This document shows positions 43,239 through 52,584 of a DNA stretch of 63,543 bases, piece by piece. Under the pieces are notes generated by a model. That model was not told where the DNA came from. It was given only the letters and a program-made list of their open reading frames with translations, and ran no database searches. The position numbers and the translations under genes are program-made. Each line of letters starts with the position of its first letter. Position 1 is the stretch's first letter. The stretch is from an uncultured Acidobacteriota bacterium (GTDB lineage Bacteria; Acidobacteriota; Terriglobia; Bryobacterales; Bryobacteraceae), in NCBI GenBank assembly GCA_902825945.1, contig CADECY010000039.1:1-63543 (forward strand), given 5' to 3'.

Positions 43239-44249
43239 TCAGGCTCCAAGGTAGCGCGCGTACAAGCTCCGCGCCACACCGGTGTCCTGCGTCCCCTTGA
43301 TAATCGCCCGGCCATCCGGAAAGACCGTGATCTCGTACGGCTCCGGAAAAAAGCGCAGCGCGAACTCGTTCACCTTCACCGGCGCGATCGCGCCGAGCCG
43401 CGCGGCGAGCTCCGGCAGGTCGATCGGACGAGACCGCTCGTGGATCTGCACCGCGTTGCGTCCACACAGGCTGATCGGCGCACGCTTGCGGCCGTCCAGA
43501 TGCGCGAACCTCCGTTCTCCACACACGGCACACTGGGGTGTACGCTCGGGCTGCCGGATCTGCCGGATCGATCCGCTCCAGACGTCGATCGTCGTCAGCA
43601 GCTTCGGCACGGGCTTGCCCGCGATAACCTGGATCGCCCCGCTCACCTGCCAAGCGGCGATCATCGACGTGATCGTGTTCAGCACGCCCGCGGTTTCGCA
43701 GGTCGGTTGAGCGCCCGAGGGCGGTTCGGGATAGACACACGCCAGGCAGGCCGTTTCGCCCGGAAGAATCGGCATCGACAATCCGTAACTTCCGACAGCG
43801 GCTCCATAGATCCAGGGGACCGAGTGTTTGATGGCGAAGTCGTTGATCAGATAGCGGGTCTCGAAATTGTCGGTCCCATCGAGGATCAGCCCACAGTCCT
43901 CGAGCAGATCCTCGGCGGAAGCAGCGGTCAGGTCCGCCACCACCGGTTCGACCGTGACCTCCCGGTTGATCCCCGCCACCCGGCGCGCGGCCGCAATCGC
44001 CTTGGGCAACGCCTGTTCGGCGTCGGACTCCTCGAACAGCCACTGACGCTGCAGGTTGCTCCACTCCACGTAGTCCCGGTCGATTATGCGGATAAATCCA
44101 ACACCCGCCCGGGCGAGGGCCGACACATGAAACGTCCCGAGCGCGCCGCAACCGGCAACGGTGACTCGAGCCTGGCGCAGCGCCTGCTGTCCGGCCTCTC
44201 CCAAGGGCGCGAAACGAACCTGACGCGAGTATCGATCCGGGGTGCTCAA
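43239..44249 (-). CDS. ThiF/MoeB/HesA-type E1 adenylyltransferase
   Basis: A 336-residue E1-like enzyme that adenylates the C-terminus of a ubiquitin-like sulfur carrier. The opening DRYSRQVRFAPLGEAGQ is typical. The nucleotide loop is VTVAGCGALGTFHVSALARAG, and the ATP/metal region is DRDYVEWSNLQRQWLF and DGTDNFETRYLIND. Zinc Cys pairs are CLAC and CAVC, and the likely catalytic Cys lies in PTCETAGVLNT. A roughly 70-residue C-terminal extension has no rhodanese signature. No ThiS/MoaD-like carrier gene is adjacent. I place the start at the TTG 44249, preceded by TACGAT at 6 nt; the frame is open to 44315 but that part has no homology and runs into the divergent gene. Confidence 0.8.
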   Translation of the reverse strand: MSTPDRYSRQVRFAPLGEAGQQALRQARVTVAGCGALGTFHVSALARAGVGFIRIIDRDYVEWSNLQRQWLFEESDAEQALPKAIAAARRVAGINREVTVEPVVADLTAASAEDLLEDCGLILDGTDNFETRYLINDFAIKHSVPWIYGAAVGSYGLSMPILPGETACLACVYPEPPSGAQPTCETAGVLNTITSMIAAWQVSGAIQVIAGKPVPKLLTTIDVWSGSIRQIRQPERTPQCAVCGERRFAHLDGRKRAPISLCGRNAVQIHERSRPIDLPELAARLGAIAPVKVNEFALRFFPEPYEITVFPDGRAIIKGTQDTGVARSLYARYLGA

Positions 44250-44255
44250 ACATCC

Positions 44256-44261
44256 ATCGTA
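44256..44261 (-). promoter_or_regulatory. TACGAT -10 box of the ThiF-like gene
   Basis: TACGAT on the minus strand is 6 nt before the TTG at 44249, implying a leaderless TTG-started message. Confidence 0.35.
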
Positions 44262-44272
44262 ACAGCCGCTGC

Positions 44273-44278
44273 TATCAT
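44273..44278 (+). promoter_or_regulatory. TATCAT -10 box of the envelope-assembly operon
   Basis: TATCAT is 8 nt before the GTG at 44287 that opens the TamA-like gene. Together with the box at 44256-44261 it places two back-to-back leaderless promoters within 40 bp. Confidence 0.4.
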
Positions 44279-44286
44279 GGCTTCCA

Positions 44287-47211
44287 GTGACCCCGAACGG
44301 TATCCGAGTGGTCATCTTGTGCTTGCTGATCGGACCATCGCGGCTCCTCCAAGGCGGCGTCGAGGACTACGAGGGAGTGTCTGTGTCGAGAATCCGGTTC
44401 GATCCGTTCCAGCAGCCGCTTCCCCAGGATGAACTGTGGAACATCGTGCCGCTCCGAGTGGGCGAGCCGCTGCGGATCTTCGATGTCCGGACCGCGATCG
44501 AGCGCCTCCACGCGACGGGGCGCTACACACAGATCACGGTCCACGCCGAGCGCGAAGAGGCAGGCGTCGCGGTACGGTTCGAAACCAAAGGGACGTGGTT
44601 CATCGGGCGGGTGACGGTGGAAGGCGTGCCGGAGCCTCCGAATCGCGGCCAACTCGCCAACGCCTCCAAGCTCGTACTCGGCACCGAATTCCATACGGAG
44701 GACCTGCGCGCGGCGACCGACAACCTGAAAGCCAAGCTCGAGGCGAACGGATTCTTCGAGTCCCATGTGGACTCCAGGTTGACCTACGACGCTCCCACCG
44801 AGCAGGTGTTCATCGATTTCCGAATCGAGCCGGGTCCGCGCGCCCATCTGACCAAACCCGTGCTCGAGGGAGCAGCCGCGGATCGCGCCAGCCAGATCAT
44901 CCGCGCCACCCGCTGGCAGCGATTTTGGGGGCTCGGCGGCTGGAAGCCCGTTACCGAGAGCCGTATCTCGCAAGGGCTCGACCGTGCGCGCCGCTCCTTC
45001 GCCAAGCGCGACTTTCTCCAAAGCAAGATTACGCTCGACAATCTCGAGTACCTGCCGTCACTGCGGCGTGCGCGTCCCGAGCTGTCGGTCGAGATCGGGC
45101 CCAAGATCGCGGTGCGCACCGAAGGCGCCAAAGTCTCGCGGGGGCGCCTGCGCCAACTGGTTCCGATCTACCAGGAACAGTCCGCTGATCGCGACCTGAT
45201 CATCGAAGGCATGCGCAACCTCACCAGCTATTTCCGTGCCCAAGGATACTTCGAAGCCAAGGTGGACTTCTCCACCGAGACCGAGCCCGGCGGGACACGC
45301 ACCGTCATCTACAGCGTCGAACGCGGTGAGCGTTTCAAACTGGCCTCCATGTTGATCCAAGGCAACCAGTACTTCTCGAAGAGCACGTTGCGCGAGCGGA
45401 TGGCGACCACGCCCGCCACGCGGCTGCGATACCGCCAGGGGCGTTTCAGCGACTCGCTCGTCCGCGCCGATCTCGACACGATCCGCGAGTTGTACGTCAC
45501 CAACGGTTTCCGGAACGCGCGCCTGGGGCACACAGTGGAGCGCAGCACGAAGGGCAAGGCCAATTGGCTGCATCTGAAGATCGGGGTGGACGAAGGTCCG
45601 CAGACGCTAGTGGCCCGCCAGTCGATTACGGGCGTCGCGAACATCCATCTGCAGGCGGTGCGCGGACTGCTGACATCGGAGCCGGGCCAGCCGTACAGCG
45701 AGTCGAACCTGGCGGCCGATCGCGACGCCGTGCTTGCCTACTACTACAACAACGGCTATCCGAACGCCACGTTCGACTGGCAGGTCACCCAACTCGACGA
45801 TCCAAACCGCATGGAGGTGCGCTTCGCCGTGCAGGAGGGCCGGCAGCAATTCGTGCGCGATTTTCTGGTGGGCGGACTCGAGACGAGCGACCCGGAAATG
45901 GTCTACCGGCGCATTCGTCTGAGCCCGGGTGAACCGCTTTCCCAATCGCGCATGGTCGAAAGCCAGCGCCGCCTCTACGATCTCGGAGTTTTCGCCCGCG
46001 TCGATGTCGCCGTGCAGAATCCGGAAGGGCAGGAAGCGGGTAAGTATCTCCTCTACCAGTTTGAAGAGGCCCGCCGGTATTCGATCAATTTCGGTTTCGG
46101 CGCCGAAATCGCGCGGATCGGCGGCGGTTCGCCGAACTTCGACGCGCCGGCGGGCCAACCCGGTTTCAGTCCGCGGGCTTCGCTCGGGGTGTCGCGCTCG
46201 AACTTTGCTGGTACCGGACACACGATCGCGCTGCAAACTCGCGTCTCCAATATCCAACAGCGTGCGCTACTCACCTATCTCGCGCCGCAATTCAAGGGCA
46301 GCGACAACGTCACGCTGACCATTAGCGGGCTCTACGATCTCTCACAGGACATTCGCACCTTCCAGGCCAAGCGCCAGGAAGGCGCGGTGCAATTGGCCTA
46401 CCGCGCACGCAAGGATCTCACCGTTCAGGGGCGCTTCGCCTATCGCCGGAATACGATCTCGAGCCTGCTCATCGACGACAACCTGATCCCGATCTTCACG
46501 CGTCCGGGGCGCGTCGGAATCGCCTCGGCGACGTTCATCCAGGACCGGCGAGACAGTCCGATCGATTCGCGCCGCGGCTACTACAACACGGTGGACTTCG
46601 GCTACGCCTCGCGCGCCTTCGCCTCGCAAACCGACCACACCCGAATCCTGGCGCGAAACTCGAGCTACCACCGCATCGTCAAGGATGTCGTGTTTGCTCG
46701 CAGCATCGCTCTCGGTTGGCTCAACGGCTTGAACACGGGCGGCGAGGACGCGATTCCGCTACCCGAACGCTTCTTCGCTGGCGGCGCGAGTTCCCATCGC
46801 GGCTTCCCCGAAAACCAAGCAGGTCCGCGCGACCTGCGCACCGGCTTCCCGCTCGGTGGATCGGGTCTGCTCACCAACAATCTCGAGCTTCGATTCCCGC
46901 TGATCGGCGACACTTTGGGCGGCGTGCTCTTTCACGACGCGGGCAACGTCTACCGGAGCGTCGGCGATCTCTCGTTCCGGTACCGGCAGCGCGATCCCAC
47001 CGACTTCGACTACATGGTCCACGCGGTCGGCTTCGGATTTCGCTATCGGACGCCAGTCGGCCCGGTCCGAATCGACCTCGCCTATTCGGCGAATTCGCCG
47101 CGCTTCGAGTTCGAGAGGCGCGACGGCTTCGTTCCGGTGACGCCGCGCACCATCGTGCAGCAACGGATCAATCAATTCGAATTCCATTTCTCACTGGGGC
47201 AGACGTTTTGA
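44287..47211 (+). CDS. TamA/BamA-like outer membrane assembly protein (Omp85 superfamily)
   Basis: A 974-residue Omp85 protein. After a signal peptide come about five to six POTRA domains (FIGRVTVEGVPEPPNRG, KLASMLIQGNQYFSKSTLRERM, FLVGGLETSDPEMVYRRI, YDLGVFARVDV). A 16-strand-type barrel follows with the conserved RGF motif in SHRGFPENQ, GGxxxxNNLELRFPL and the C-terminal FEFHFSLGQTF ending in Phe. Such proteins insert other barrels or act with TamB in lipid and protein traffic to the outer membrane. A TamB gene two positions downstream favours a TamA-like role. It starts with GTG at 44287, 8 nt after TATCAT. Confidence 0.85.
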   Translation: MTPNGIRVVILCLLIGPSRLLQGGVEDYEGVSVSRIRFDPFQQPLPQDELWNIVPLRVGEPLRIFDVRTAIERLHATGRYTQITVHAEREEAGVAVRFETKGTWFIGRVTVEGVPEPPNRGQLANASKLVLGTEFHTEDLRAATDNLKAKLEANGFFESHVDSRLTYDAPTEQVFIDFRIEPGPRAHLTKPVLEGAAADRASQIIRATRWQRFWGLGGWKPVTESRISQGLDRARRSFAKRDFLQSKITLDNLEYLPSLRRARPELSVEIGPKIAVRTEGAKVSRGRLRQLVPIYQEQSADRDLIIEGMRNLTSYFRAQGYFEAKVDFSTETEPGGTRTVIYSVERGERFKLASMLIQGNQYFSKSTLRERMATTPATRLRYRQGRFSDSLVRADLDTIRELYVTNGFRNARLGHTVERSTKGKANWLHLKIGVDEGPQTLVARQSITGVANIHLQAVRGLLTSEPGQPYSESNLAADRDAVLAYYYNNGYPNATFDWQVTQLDDPNRMEVRFAVQEGRQQFVRDFLVGGLETSDPEMVYRRIRLSPGEPLSQSRMVESQRRLYDLGVFARVDVAVQNPEGQEAGKYLLYQFEEARRYSINFGFGAEIARIGGGSPNFDAPAGQPGFSPRASLGVSRSNFAGTGHTIALQTRVSNIQQRALLTYLAPQFKGSDNVTLTISGLYDLSQDIRTFQAKRQEGAVQLAYRARKDLTVQGRFAYRRNTISSLLIDDNLIPIFTRPGRVGIASATFIQDRRDSPIDSRRGYYNTVDFGYASRAFASQTDHTRILARNSSYHRIVKDVVFARSIALGWLNGLNTGGEDAIPLPERFFAGGASSHRGFPENQAGPRDLRTGFPLGGSGLLTNNLELRFPLIGDTLGGVLFHDAGNVYRSVGDLSFRYRQRDPTDFDYMVHAVGFGFRYRTPVGPVRIDLAYSANSPRFEFERRDGFVPVTPRTIVQQRINQFEFHFSLGQTF

Positions 47212-47303
47212 GGACTACACGCACAACGGTACCGGCAGCCGCGCGGAGCCTTCCGTGTGTCTCGCTGTTGGGCGGTGAGGCTCCGCGGCCCTGTGCGTTC
47301 TCG

Positions 47304-47939
47304 ATGCGTGCCGTTGTCCTCCTCGTTGCGTTGTCGCCGTGTCTCGGAGCCGAAGTGATCGACCGGATCGCCGTGGTTCTCGGCCGCCTGGTGGTCACGC
47401 GCAGCGCGATCACCGAACAGGCTCGGGTGACGGCGTTTCTCAACAACCAGCCGGTGGACGAGTCTCCTGCGAACCTGCGCCGCGTGGCCGAGCGGATGAT
47501 CGAGCAGAGTCTACTACGCAAGGAGATGGAAGCGAGCCGTTTCGCGCTGCCCGAGGACAAGGAGGCACGCGCGCTACTCGACAAGCTACGCGCCGGGCGT
47601 GGGCCTACGTTCGCCGCGGATTTGGCGAAGTATCGAATCGACGAGGCCGGGCTCATCCGCAATCTGCTCCTCCAACTCACCACGCTTCGCTTCGTCGATC
47701 TACGCTTCCGCCCCGGCAGTACGGTTCCCGAAGGCGAAATCGAAACCTACTATCGCGACACGTTCGTGCCCGAGTGGGAGCGCCGCAAGCCGGGAACGCC
47801 GGTGCCCGAGATCGACGATGCTCGCGACGAGATCGAACAGCGCCTGCTCGACACCAAGATCGACCGCGCGATGGACGCCTGGATCCGCGAAGCGCGCGCG
47901 CAAACGCGGGTTCAGTTCTTCGAGGAGGCTTTCCAGTGA
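47304..47939 (+). CDS. SurA-like periplasmic chaperone lacking the parvulin domain
   Basis: A 211-residue exported protein with signal peptide AVVLLVALSPCLGAE, then VIDRIAVVLGRLVVTRSAITEQARV, which closely follows the SurA N-terminal pattern. The N-terminal helices run directly into the C-terminal helix block (ETYYRDTFVPEWE, DARDEIEQRLLDTKIDRAMDAWI). The peptidyl-prolyl isomerase (parvulin) domain that normally separates them is absent, and SurA itself is about twice as long. It probably works as a pure chaperone for barrel precursors. I chose the ATG at 47304; an in-frame TTG at 47208 overlaps the stop of the TamA-like gene but gives no signal peptide. It overlaps TamB by 4 bp. Confidence 0.75.
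   Translation: MRAVVLLVALSPCLGAEVIDRIAVVLGRLVVTRSAITEQARVTAFLNNQPVDESPANLRRVAERMIEQSLLRKEMEASRFALPEDKEARALLDKLRAGRGPTFAADLAKYRIDEAGLIRNLLLQLTTLRFVDLRFRPGSTVPEGEIETYYRDTFVPEWERRKPGTPVPEIDDARDEIEQRLLDTKIDRAMDAWIREARAQTRVQFFEEAFQ
47923..47928 (+). promoter_or_regulatory. Shine-Dalgarno AGGAGG of the TamB gene
   Basis: A perfect AGGAGG inside the end of the SurA-like gene, 7 nt before the GTG at 47936. It fixes the TamB start and excludes the long open frame upstream. Confidence 0.75.
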
Positions 47940-50900
47940 AGCGTCTGAAGAAGATTCTCTGGATCGGCGTGCCCGTTCTGCTGAGTGTGGCGGTGCTGTT
48001 TGCGGCGCTCGCCTGGTTCACGCTACGCAGCCGCTGGTTCCATGAGAAACTGCGGCTCACCGTCGTGCAGGAGATCGAACGCGCGACGGGTGGCAAGGCC
48101 GGCGTCGAGTCGTTCACGTTCGACTGGCGGAACATGCGAGCCGAGGCGAGCGGAATCGTGATTCGTGGACTCGAGGGTCCGGGTGAGGCGCCCTTCGTTC
48201 GGATCGGCCACGCGCGCCTGGGGCTCAACTTGAAGTCGTTCACGCCGGGCCGCCTGAAGGTGGATGTCGACCTGCTCGCGGTCGAAGACGCGCGTGTGAA
48301 CGTGATCGCGGGAGTGGACGGCACGACCAATATTCCGCGGCCCGCGGCCGTGCGTGATGGGCGCCTGCCGGTGGAGAAGTTTCTCTCGCTCGCGGTCGGC
48401 GAGTATCAGGTGAAGCAGAGCGAGTTCCGGTATCTGTCGAAGAAGATCCCGCTCGACGTGCACGGAAAGGACCTCGACCTGCGGCTCGAGTTCGATCGCG
48501 GCGCCAACGCCTATGACGGCAAGGTCTCCGCGCGCGCCACGCGGATCGCCGCTCCCCTCGCGTCGCCGGCTTCGATCGACACGGACGCGTCGTTCCGGCT
48601 CGACAACGAGCGGCTCACGATTACCGGGTCGAAGATCACCAAGGGACAATCCTCGGTGCGATTCCGCGGATCGCTGGGCTCGCCAGAATCGCCGGCAGTG
48701 AACGGCGAAGCCGAAGGGACGGTCCGGCTGGCGGACTTGCGCGCGGGCGAGTCTGGTTCCGCCATGTTCAAAGCCAGGATCGCGCAGGCGCCGGGACAGC
48801 CGCCGCGCGCCGAAGGTACGGTGGACGCCAAGGGGCTGCGCTATCAGCGCGACGGCATCGAGTTTCGCGACATCACGGCCCGCGGCAACTGGAAGGTGGA
48901 GCACGAAGGCGTGGACCTCTCGGATCTCGTGGTCGATGTGCTCGGCGGACGCTTCGAGGGCACGGCGCGCGTGCGGAGCGAGACCGATTTCAACGCCGAG
49001 GGCGAGATCTCGGGCTTCTCGATGGCACGGCTGGCGGAGTTGCGGGGCGTGAAGCTGCCGTGGTCCGGCAGCGTGGATGGCGCGGTGGAGTTGAGCCCCG
49101 ATTCACTCTGGGCGAACGTGGAGCTCACCGGTACCGATGCGGCGATTCCGCTGAGCGGCAACGCGGAGGTGGAGTACCGCTTCGCCTCGAAGCAGTTGAT
49201 TCTTGGCAAGTCGGCATTGCATCTGCCGAAGACGCGCATCGACGTGACGGGCAAACCCGATGAACAGGTGGAGTTCGGAGTATTCTCGCGCGACCTCTCC
49301 GATCTGATTCCGGGGCTTCGCCTGATCAGCGACAAAGCTCCGGAACAGTTTCCGGTTTCGCTGGGGCCACAGGGCGTGGCGCGGATCGAGGGACGGTGGT
49401 CGGGCGGGGTGACAAAGCCCGAACTTCGCGGCAAGGCGGCCGTGGATTCGCTCGTCCACGCAGGACGTTCGCTCCAGCATGTCGAAGCGGACTTCGAGGC
49501 GGACGCATCGCGGCTGGTGCTCACCGCAATCAAGGCGGAAGATCGCGGCGCCGGGTTGAGCGGCAATCTCACCACCGCTCTCTCTGGATGGAAGATCGAG
49601 GACGATTCTCGAATCACCGGCGCGCTCCGGCTGCGCGAGTCGGCCGCCGAGGACCTCCTCCGGCAGGCCGGTTGGAATTTTCCGCTCGAGGGAACCGTGT
49701 CCGCGATGGCGAGCGTCAGTGGGACGGCCCGTGCTCCCGAGGCACAGGGACGCGTGTCGATCGCCAGGGTCCGGCTGCGGAATGAGACGTTCGACTCCGG
49801 TGAAGCCGCGTTCCGGTTCGCCAAGCGAAAGCTCGAGGTAACGCAGGGGCAGTTGCGCGAGGGCGGCGGAGCGATCGCCTTCACCGGCCGCTACGAGTTG
49901 CCGGAGGCGGCCGACGGCGAGGCGAAGATCCAGTTCGAAACGAAAGGCTCCGGGTTCCGGCTGGGCCAATGGCAAATCGTCCAGGAGCAACGCGTGCCGA
50001 TCGATGGCAAGCTCGACTGGGTGGCGCTCGGATCGGCGACTCAGCGCGGAGCGGTCACGCGCCTCACGGCACTCGATGGCCGCGTCGATATCGCCGAAGC
50101 CATCGTGCAGGGCCGGGCGCTCGGTTCCGCACGCATCACGTCGGAAACAAAGGGCCGGCTGGTGAATGCCAAGATCGAGGCTCAGGTGCGCGATTCGAAG
50201 CTGAGCGGATTCGGCGACTGGAATCTCGACGGCACGTCCCGCGGCCTGGGGCAGGTGCAACTCTCGCGAATCACTTTCGACAACTTGCGCGATCTCGGTC
50301 TGCTCGGATCGCCGGACAAGCCGCTCGCGTTCACGGGATTTCTCGACGCCGAGATCGGATTCTCGGGCCCGATTCTGCGCCCCGAGACCTGGACCGGCAT
50401 CGCCAAGGTGACGACAATCGAGGTTCAGCCGAATCCGCGGCAGGCGACGCGCGCCGAGCGGCGCTATACGTTGAAGAATCGCGAACCGCTGGTGGCCGCG
50501 CTCGATATCAACGGTGCCAAATTGCAGGCGGTGCACCTGGTGGCCGAAGGCACGGATCTCGAAGCAACCGGATCGATCGGTTTCCGGGCACGCAATCCGT
50601 TCAACCTGCAGTTGCAAGGGCGCTTGAATCTTCCCGTGCTGAGTATGTTCGAGCCGGACTTGGTCGCCTCGGGCGTTTCGACGCTCGATGCGTCGGTGCG
50701 TGGATCTCTCGACCGGCCGCAGGTGACTGGACGCATGGAGGTCCGCGATGCCGCGTTCAATCTTCGCGGTGTTCCGAATGGGCTCGAAAAGACGAACGGC
50801 GTCATCGTGTTCGACCGGACCCGCGCCAACATCGAACGCCTGACCGCGCAGACCGGCGGCGGCGACCTGTCGCTTTCCGGCTTCATCGGTTTCGGAGGGG

Positions 50901-51895
50901 ATGACTTGATCTACGGATTGAACGGCGCGGCACAGCGCGTGCGCGTGCGGTATCCGGCGGCGGTGAGCACGACCTTCAACGCGAATCTCAGCCTGACCGG
51001 AACCTCCTCCCGGAACTTGCTTTCGGGCACGGTGACGATCAACAAGGTCGGCATCGTCCCGCGCACCGACATCGGCACACTGCTCGCCGAGGCGGGCCGC
51101 GCATCGAACGCGCCGGCGGCCGCGCCCAACGATTTCCTGCGCGGTATGCAACTCGACTTGAAGATCAACACAGCGCCCGATGCCGAACTGCAATCGTCGC
51201 TGGCGCGCGATCTCGCGCCGGACGCGAGCTTCCGGTTGTACGGCAGCGCGGTCAAACCGACGCTGCTGGGACGCGCGACGGTGAATCAGGGCGAGATCAA
51301 TTTCTTCGGGAACCAGTACACGATCACGCGCGGCGACATCTCGTTCTACAACACGGCGAAGGTCGAGCCCGTGCTCGATTTTGACCTGGAGACTCGGGTT
51401 CGCGGCGTTACGGTCAACATCAACTTCACGGGTCCGGTGAATCGGCTGGATGTGTCTTACCGTTCCGATCCGCCGTTGCGATCGTCCGAGATCGTGGCGC
51501 TGCTCGCGGTGGGGCGCACGCCCGACGCCTCGCTTTCGACCAGTTCCACGACGCAACCCGCCAATCAGGGATTCTTGTCGAGCACCAACAATACGCTGTT
51601 CGGGCAGGCGATCTCGGCGCCAATATCGAGCCGGCTGGAGCGGCTGTTCGGCGTGAGCCGCATCAAGATCGACCCGGAATTGACGGGTGTCACCAACACC
51701 CCGCAGGCGCGATTGACGGTGGAGCAGCAGTTGTCGCGCGACGTGACCGTAACCTACATCACCAACCTGAACCGCACGCAGCAGCAGATCGTGCGCGTGC
51801 AATGGGACCTGAACCGGGACTTTTCGGTGCTCGCGGTGCGCGACGACAACGGCGTCTTCGGAGTCGACTTCCTGTATCGTAAGAGGTTCAAATGA
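47936..51895 (+). CDS. TamB-like translocation and assembly module protein
   Basis: A 1319-residue protein anchored by an N-terminal membrane helix (ILWIGVPVLLSVAVLFAALAWF), with an AsmA-like start (AGVESFTFDWRNMRAEASGI) and a very long beta-taco groove. It ends in the TamB (DUF490) C-terminal domain (FFGNQYTITRGDISFYN, VNINFTGPVNRLDVSYRSDPPL, SSEIVALLAVGR, YLYRKRF-like end). TamB-type proteins bridge inner and outer membrane and are implicated in phospholipid transport and barrel assembly with TamA. The start is a GTG overlapping the chaperone stop (GTGA) with AGGAGG 7 nt upstream. The same frame stays open upstream to 47339, but that part reads through the SurA-like gene out of frame and is not protein. 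Confidence 0.85.
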   Translation: MKRLKKILWIGVPVLLSVAVLFAALAWFTLRSRWFHEKLRLTVVQEIERATGGKAGVESFTFDWRNMRAEASGIVIRGLEGPGEAPFVRIGHARLGLNLKSFTPGRLKVDVDLLAVEDARVNVIAGVDGTTNIPRPAAVRDGRLPVEKFLSLAVGEYQVKQSEFRYLSKKIPLDVHGKDLDLRLEFDRGANAYDGKVSARATRIAAPLASPASIDTDASFRLDNERLTITGSKITKGQSSVRFRGSLGSPESPAVNGEAEGTVRLADLRAGESGSAMFKARIAQAPGQPPRAEGTVDAKGLRYQRDGIEFRDITARGNWKVEHEGVDLSDLVVDVLGGRFEGTARVRSETDFNAEGEISGFSMARLAELRGVKLPWSGSVDGAVELSPDSLWANVELTGTDAAIPLSGNAEVEYRFASKQLILGKSALHLPKTRIDVTGKPDEQVEFGVFSRDLSDLIPGLRLISDKAPEQFPVSLGPQGVARIEGRWSGGVTKPELRGKAAVDSLVHAGRSLQHVEADFEADASRLVLTAIKAEDRGAGLSGNLTTALSGWKIEDDSRITGALRLRESAAEDLLRQAGWNFPLEGTVSAMASVSGTARAPEAQGRVSIARVRLRNETFDSGEAAFRFAKRKLEVTQGQLREGGGAIAFTGRYELPEAADGEAKIQFETKGSGFRLGQWQIVQEQRVPIDGKLDWVALGSATQRGAVTRLTALDGRVDIAEAIVQGRALGSARITSETKGRLVNAKIEAQVRDSKLSGFGDWNLDGTSRGLGQVQLSRITFDNLRDLGLLGSPDKPLAFTGFLDAEIGFSGPILRPETWTGIAKVTTIEVQPNPRQATRAERRYTLKNREPLVAALDINGAKLQAVHLVAEGTDLEATGSIGFRARNPFNLQLQGRLNLPVLSMFEPDLVASGVSTLDASVRGSLDRPQVTGRMEVRDAAFNLRGVPNGLEKTNGVIVFDRTRANIERLTAQTGGGDLSLSGFIGFGGDDLIYGLNGAAQRVRVRYPAAVSTTFNANLSLTGTSSRNLLSGTVTINKVGIVPRTDIGTLLAEAGRASNAPAAAPNDFLRGMQLDLKINTAPDAELQSSLARDLAPDASFRLYGSAVKPTLLGRATVNQGEINFFGNQYTITRGDISFYNTAKVEPVLDFDLETRVRGVTVNINFTGPVNRLDVSYRSDPPLRSSEIVALLAVGRTPDASLSTSSTTQPANQGFLSSTNNTLFGQAISAPISSRLERLFGVSRIKIDPELTGVTNTPQARLTVEQQLSRDVTVTYITNLNRTQQQIVRVQWDLNRDFSVLAVRDDNGVFGVDFLYRKRFK

Positions 51896-52188
51896 AGCTC
51901 CGCACCGCGCAAAACAGGCTGAAGATCGAGCACAGCATCATCGATGGGGTCCGGCCGCTGCTCGAACGGCTGCTCGAAGAGACGCCGGAGATCCGGTCGA
52001 TCATCCCGGGTGTGATCCGGCGGGTGCGGGATGCCAGGGGCGAGGTGAAGGTCCACGTGACGGTTCCGGTGGGGAACGGGTGGAAGGCGATCGCGCTGAG
52101 CGCGGGGGCGCGGCAGGAACTCTTCGTGAGCACGGCGATGACGAAGGAGGAGTTGGAGAAGGCGATCGAAAAGGCATCGTCGCGCTAG
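51892..52188 (+). CDS. DUF2103-like small protein
   Basis: A 98-residue protein. RLKIEHSIIDGVRPLLERL, IRSIIPGVIRRVRDARG and GWKAIALSAGARQELFV fit my memory of the DUF2103 family, described as predicted metal-binding proteins of unknown role. I see no Cys cluster, so metal binding is doubtful here. Its ATG overlaps the TamB stop by 4 bp (ATGA), so it belongs to the envelope operon. No signal peptide is present. Confidence 0.65.
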   Translation: MKLRTAQNRLKIEHSIIDGVRPLLERLLEETPEIRSIIPGVIRRVRDARGEVKVHVTVPVGNGWKAIALSAGARQELFVSTAMTKEELEKAIEKASSR

Positions 52189-52200
52189 ACTGGAGGAGTC

Positions 52201-52584
52201 ATGGACTTCCAGGGGTTCCAGGAGTACATGCTGCAAATGGCCGCCAGGCATGAGCAGCGAATGGCCCAGTTGGACGAAAAACAGGCCGAGATTACCCGGA
52301 TTCATGCCGGCCTTGCCATCGGCCACGCTAAGTCGCAGGCGGACCTTGCGGCCTGGGCGAGCCGGTGCGACAACCAGCGCGCGGAATCCGAGGCCAAGTT
52401 CGAGCGAGAACTCGCGGCGCCGAGGGCCCACTCCGACGCCGGCATGGAAGGGCTCCGGAAAGAGGCCCGAATAGTCGGCAAGGCAATCCATGAACAGACG
52501 ATCACGCTGAATCGCCCCATGGACCGGCAAACGCGGCACGAGCAGGACCCTGGCGCGCACGGGAACCTTGCCCGGCCCGCATGA
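52201..52584 (+). CDS. Small coiled-coil protein, unknown function
   Basis: A 127-residue, charge-rich, mostly helical protein (MLQMAARHEQRMAQLDEKQAEI, AESEAKFERELAA) with no signal peptide or recognised family. A strong GGAGGAG just before the ATG supports real expression. It sits between the DUF2103-like gene and arsC, overlapping the latter by 4 bp. Similar short coiled-coil proteins of variable sequence are common in this phylum. The C-terminal 25 residues are low in order. Confidence 0.6.
   Translation: MDFQGFQEYMLQMAARHEQRMAQLDEKQAEITRIHAGLAIGHAKSQADLAAWASRCDNQRAESEAKFERELAAPRAHSDAGMEGLRKEARIVGKAIHEQTITLNRPMDRQTRHEQDPGAHGNLARPA

Noticed and set aside
47339..47935. N-terminal 200-residue extension of the TamB protein
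   Set aside because: It reads the SurA-like gene out of frame. AGGAGG before the GTG at 47936 and the membrane anchor directly after it define the true start.
49103..51802. Very long minus-strand open frames opposite tamB (also 29277-31670, 15858-17471 and 1-kb examples)
   Set aside because: They mirror strongly supported plus-strand genes, arise from GC-rich third positions, and encode Arg/His/Gly-rich proteins without motifs or start signals.
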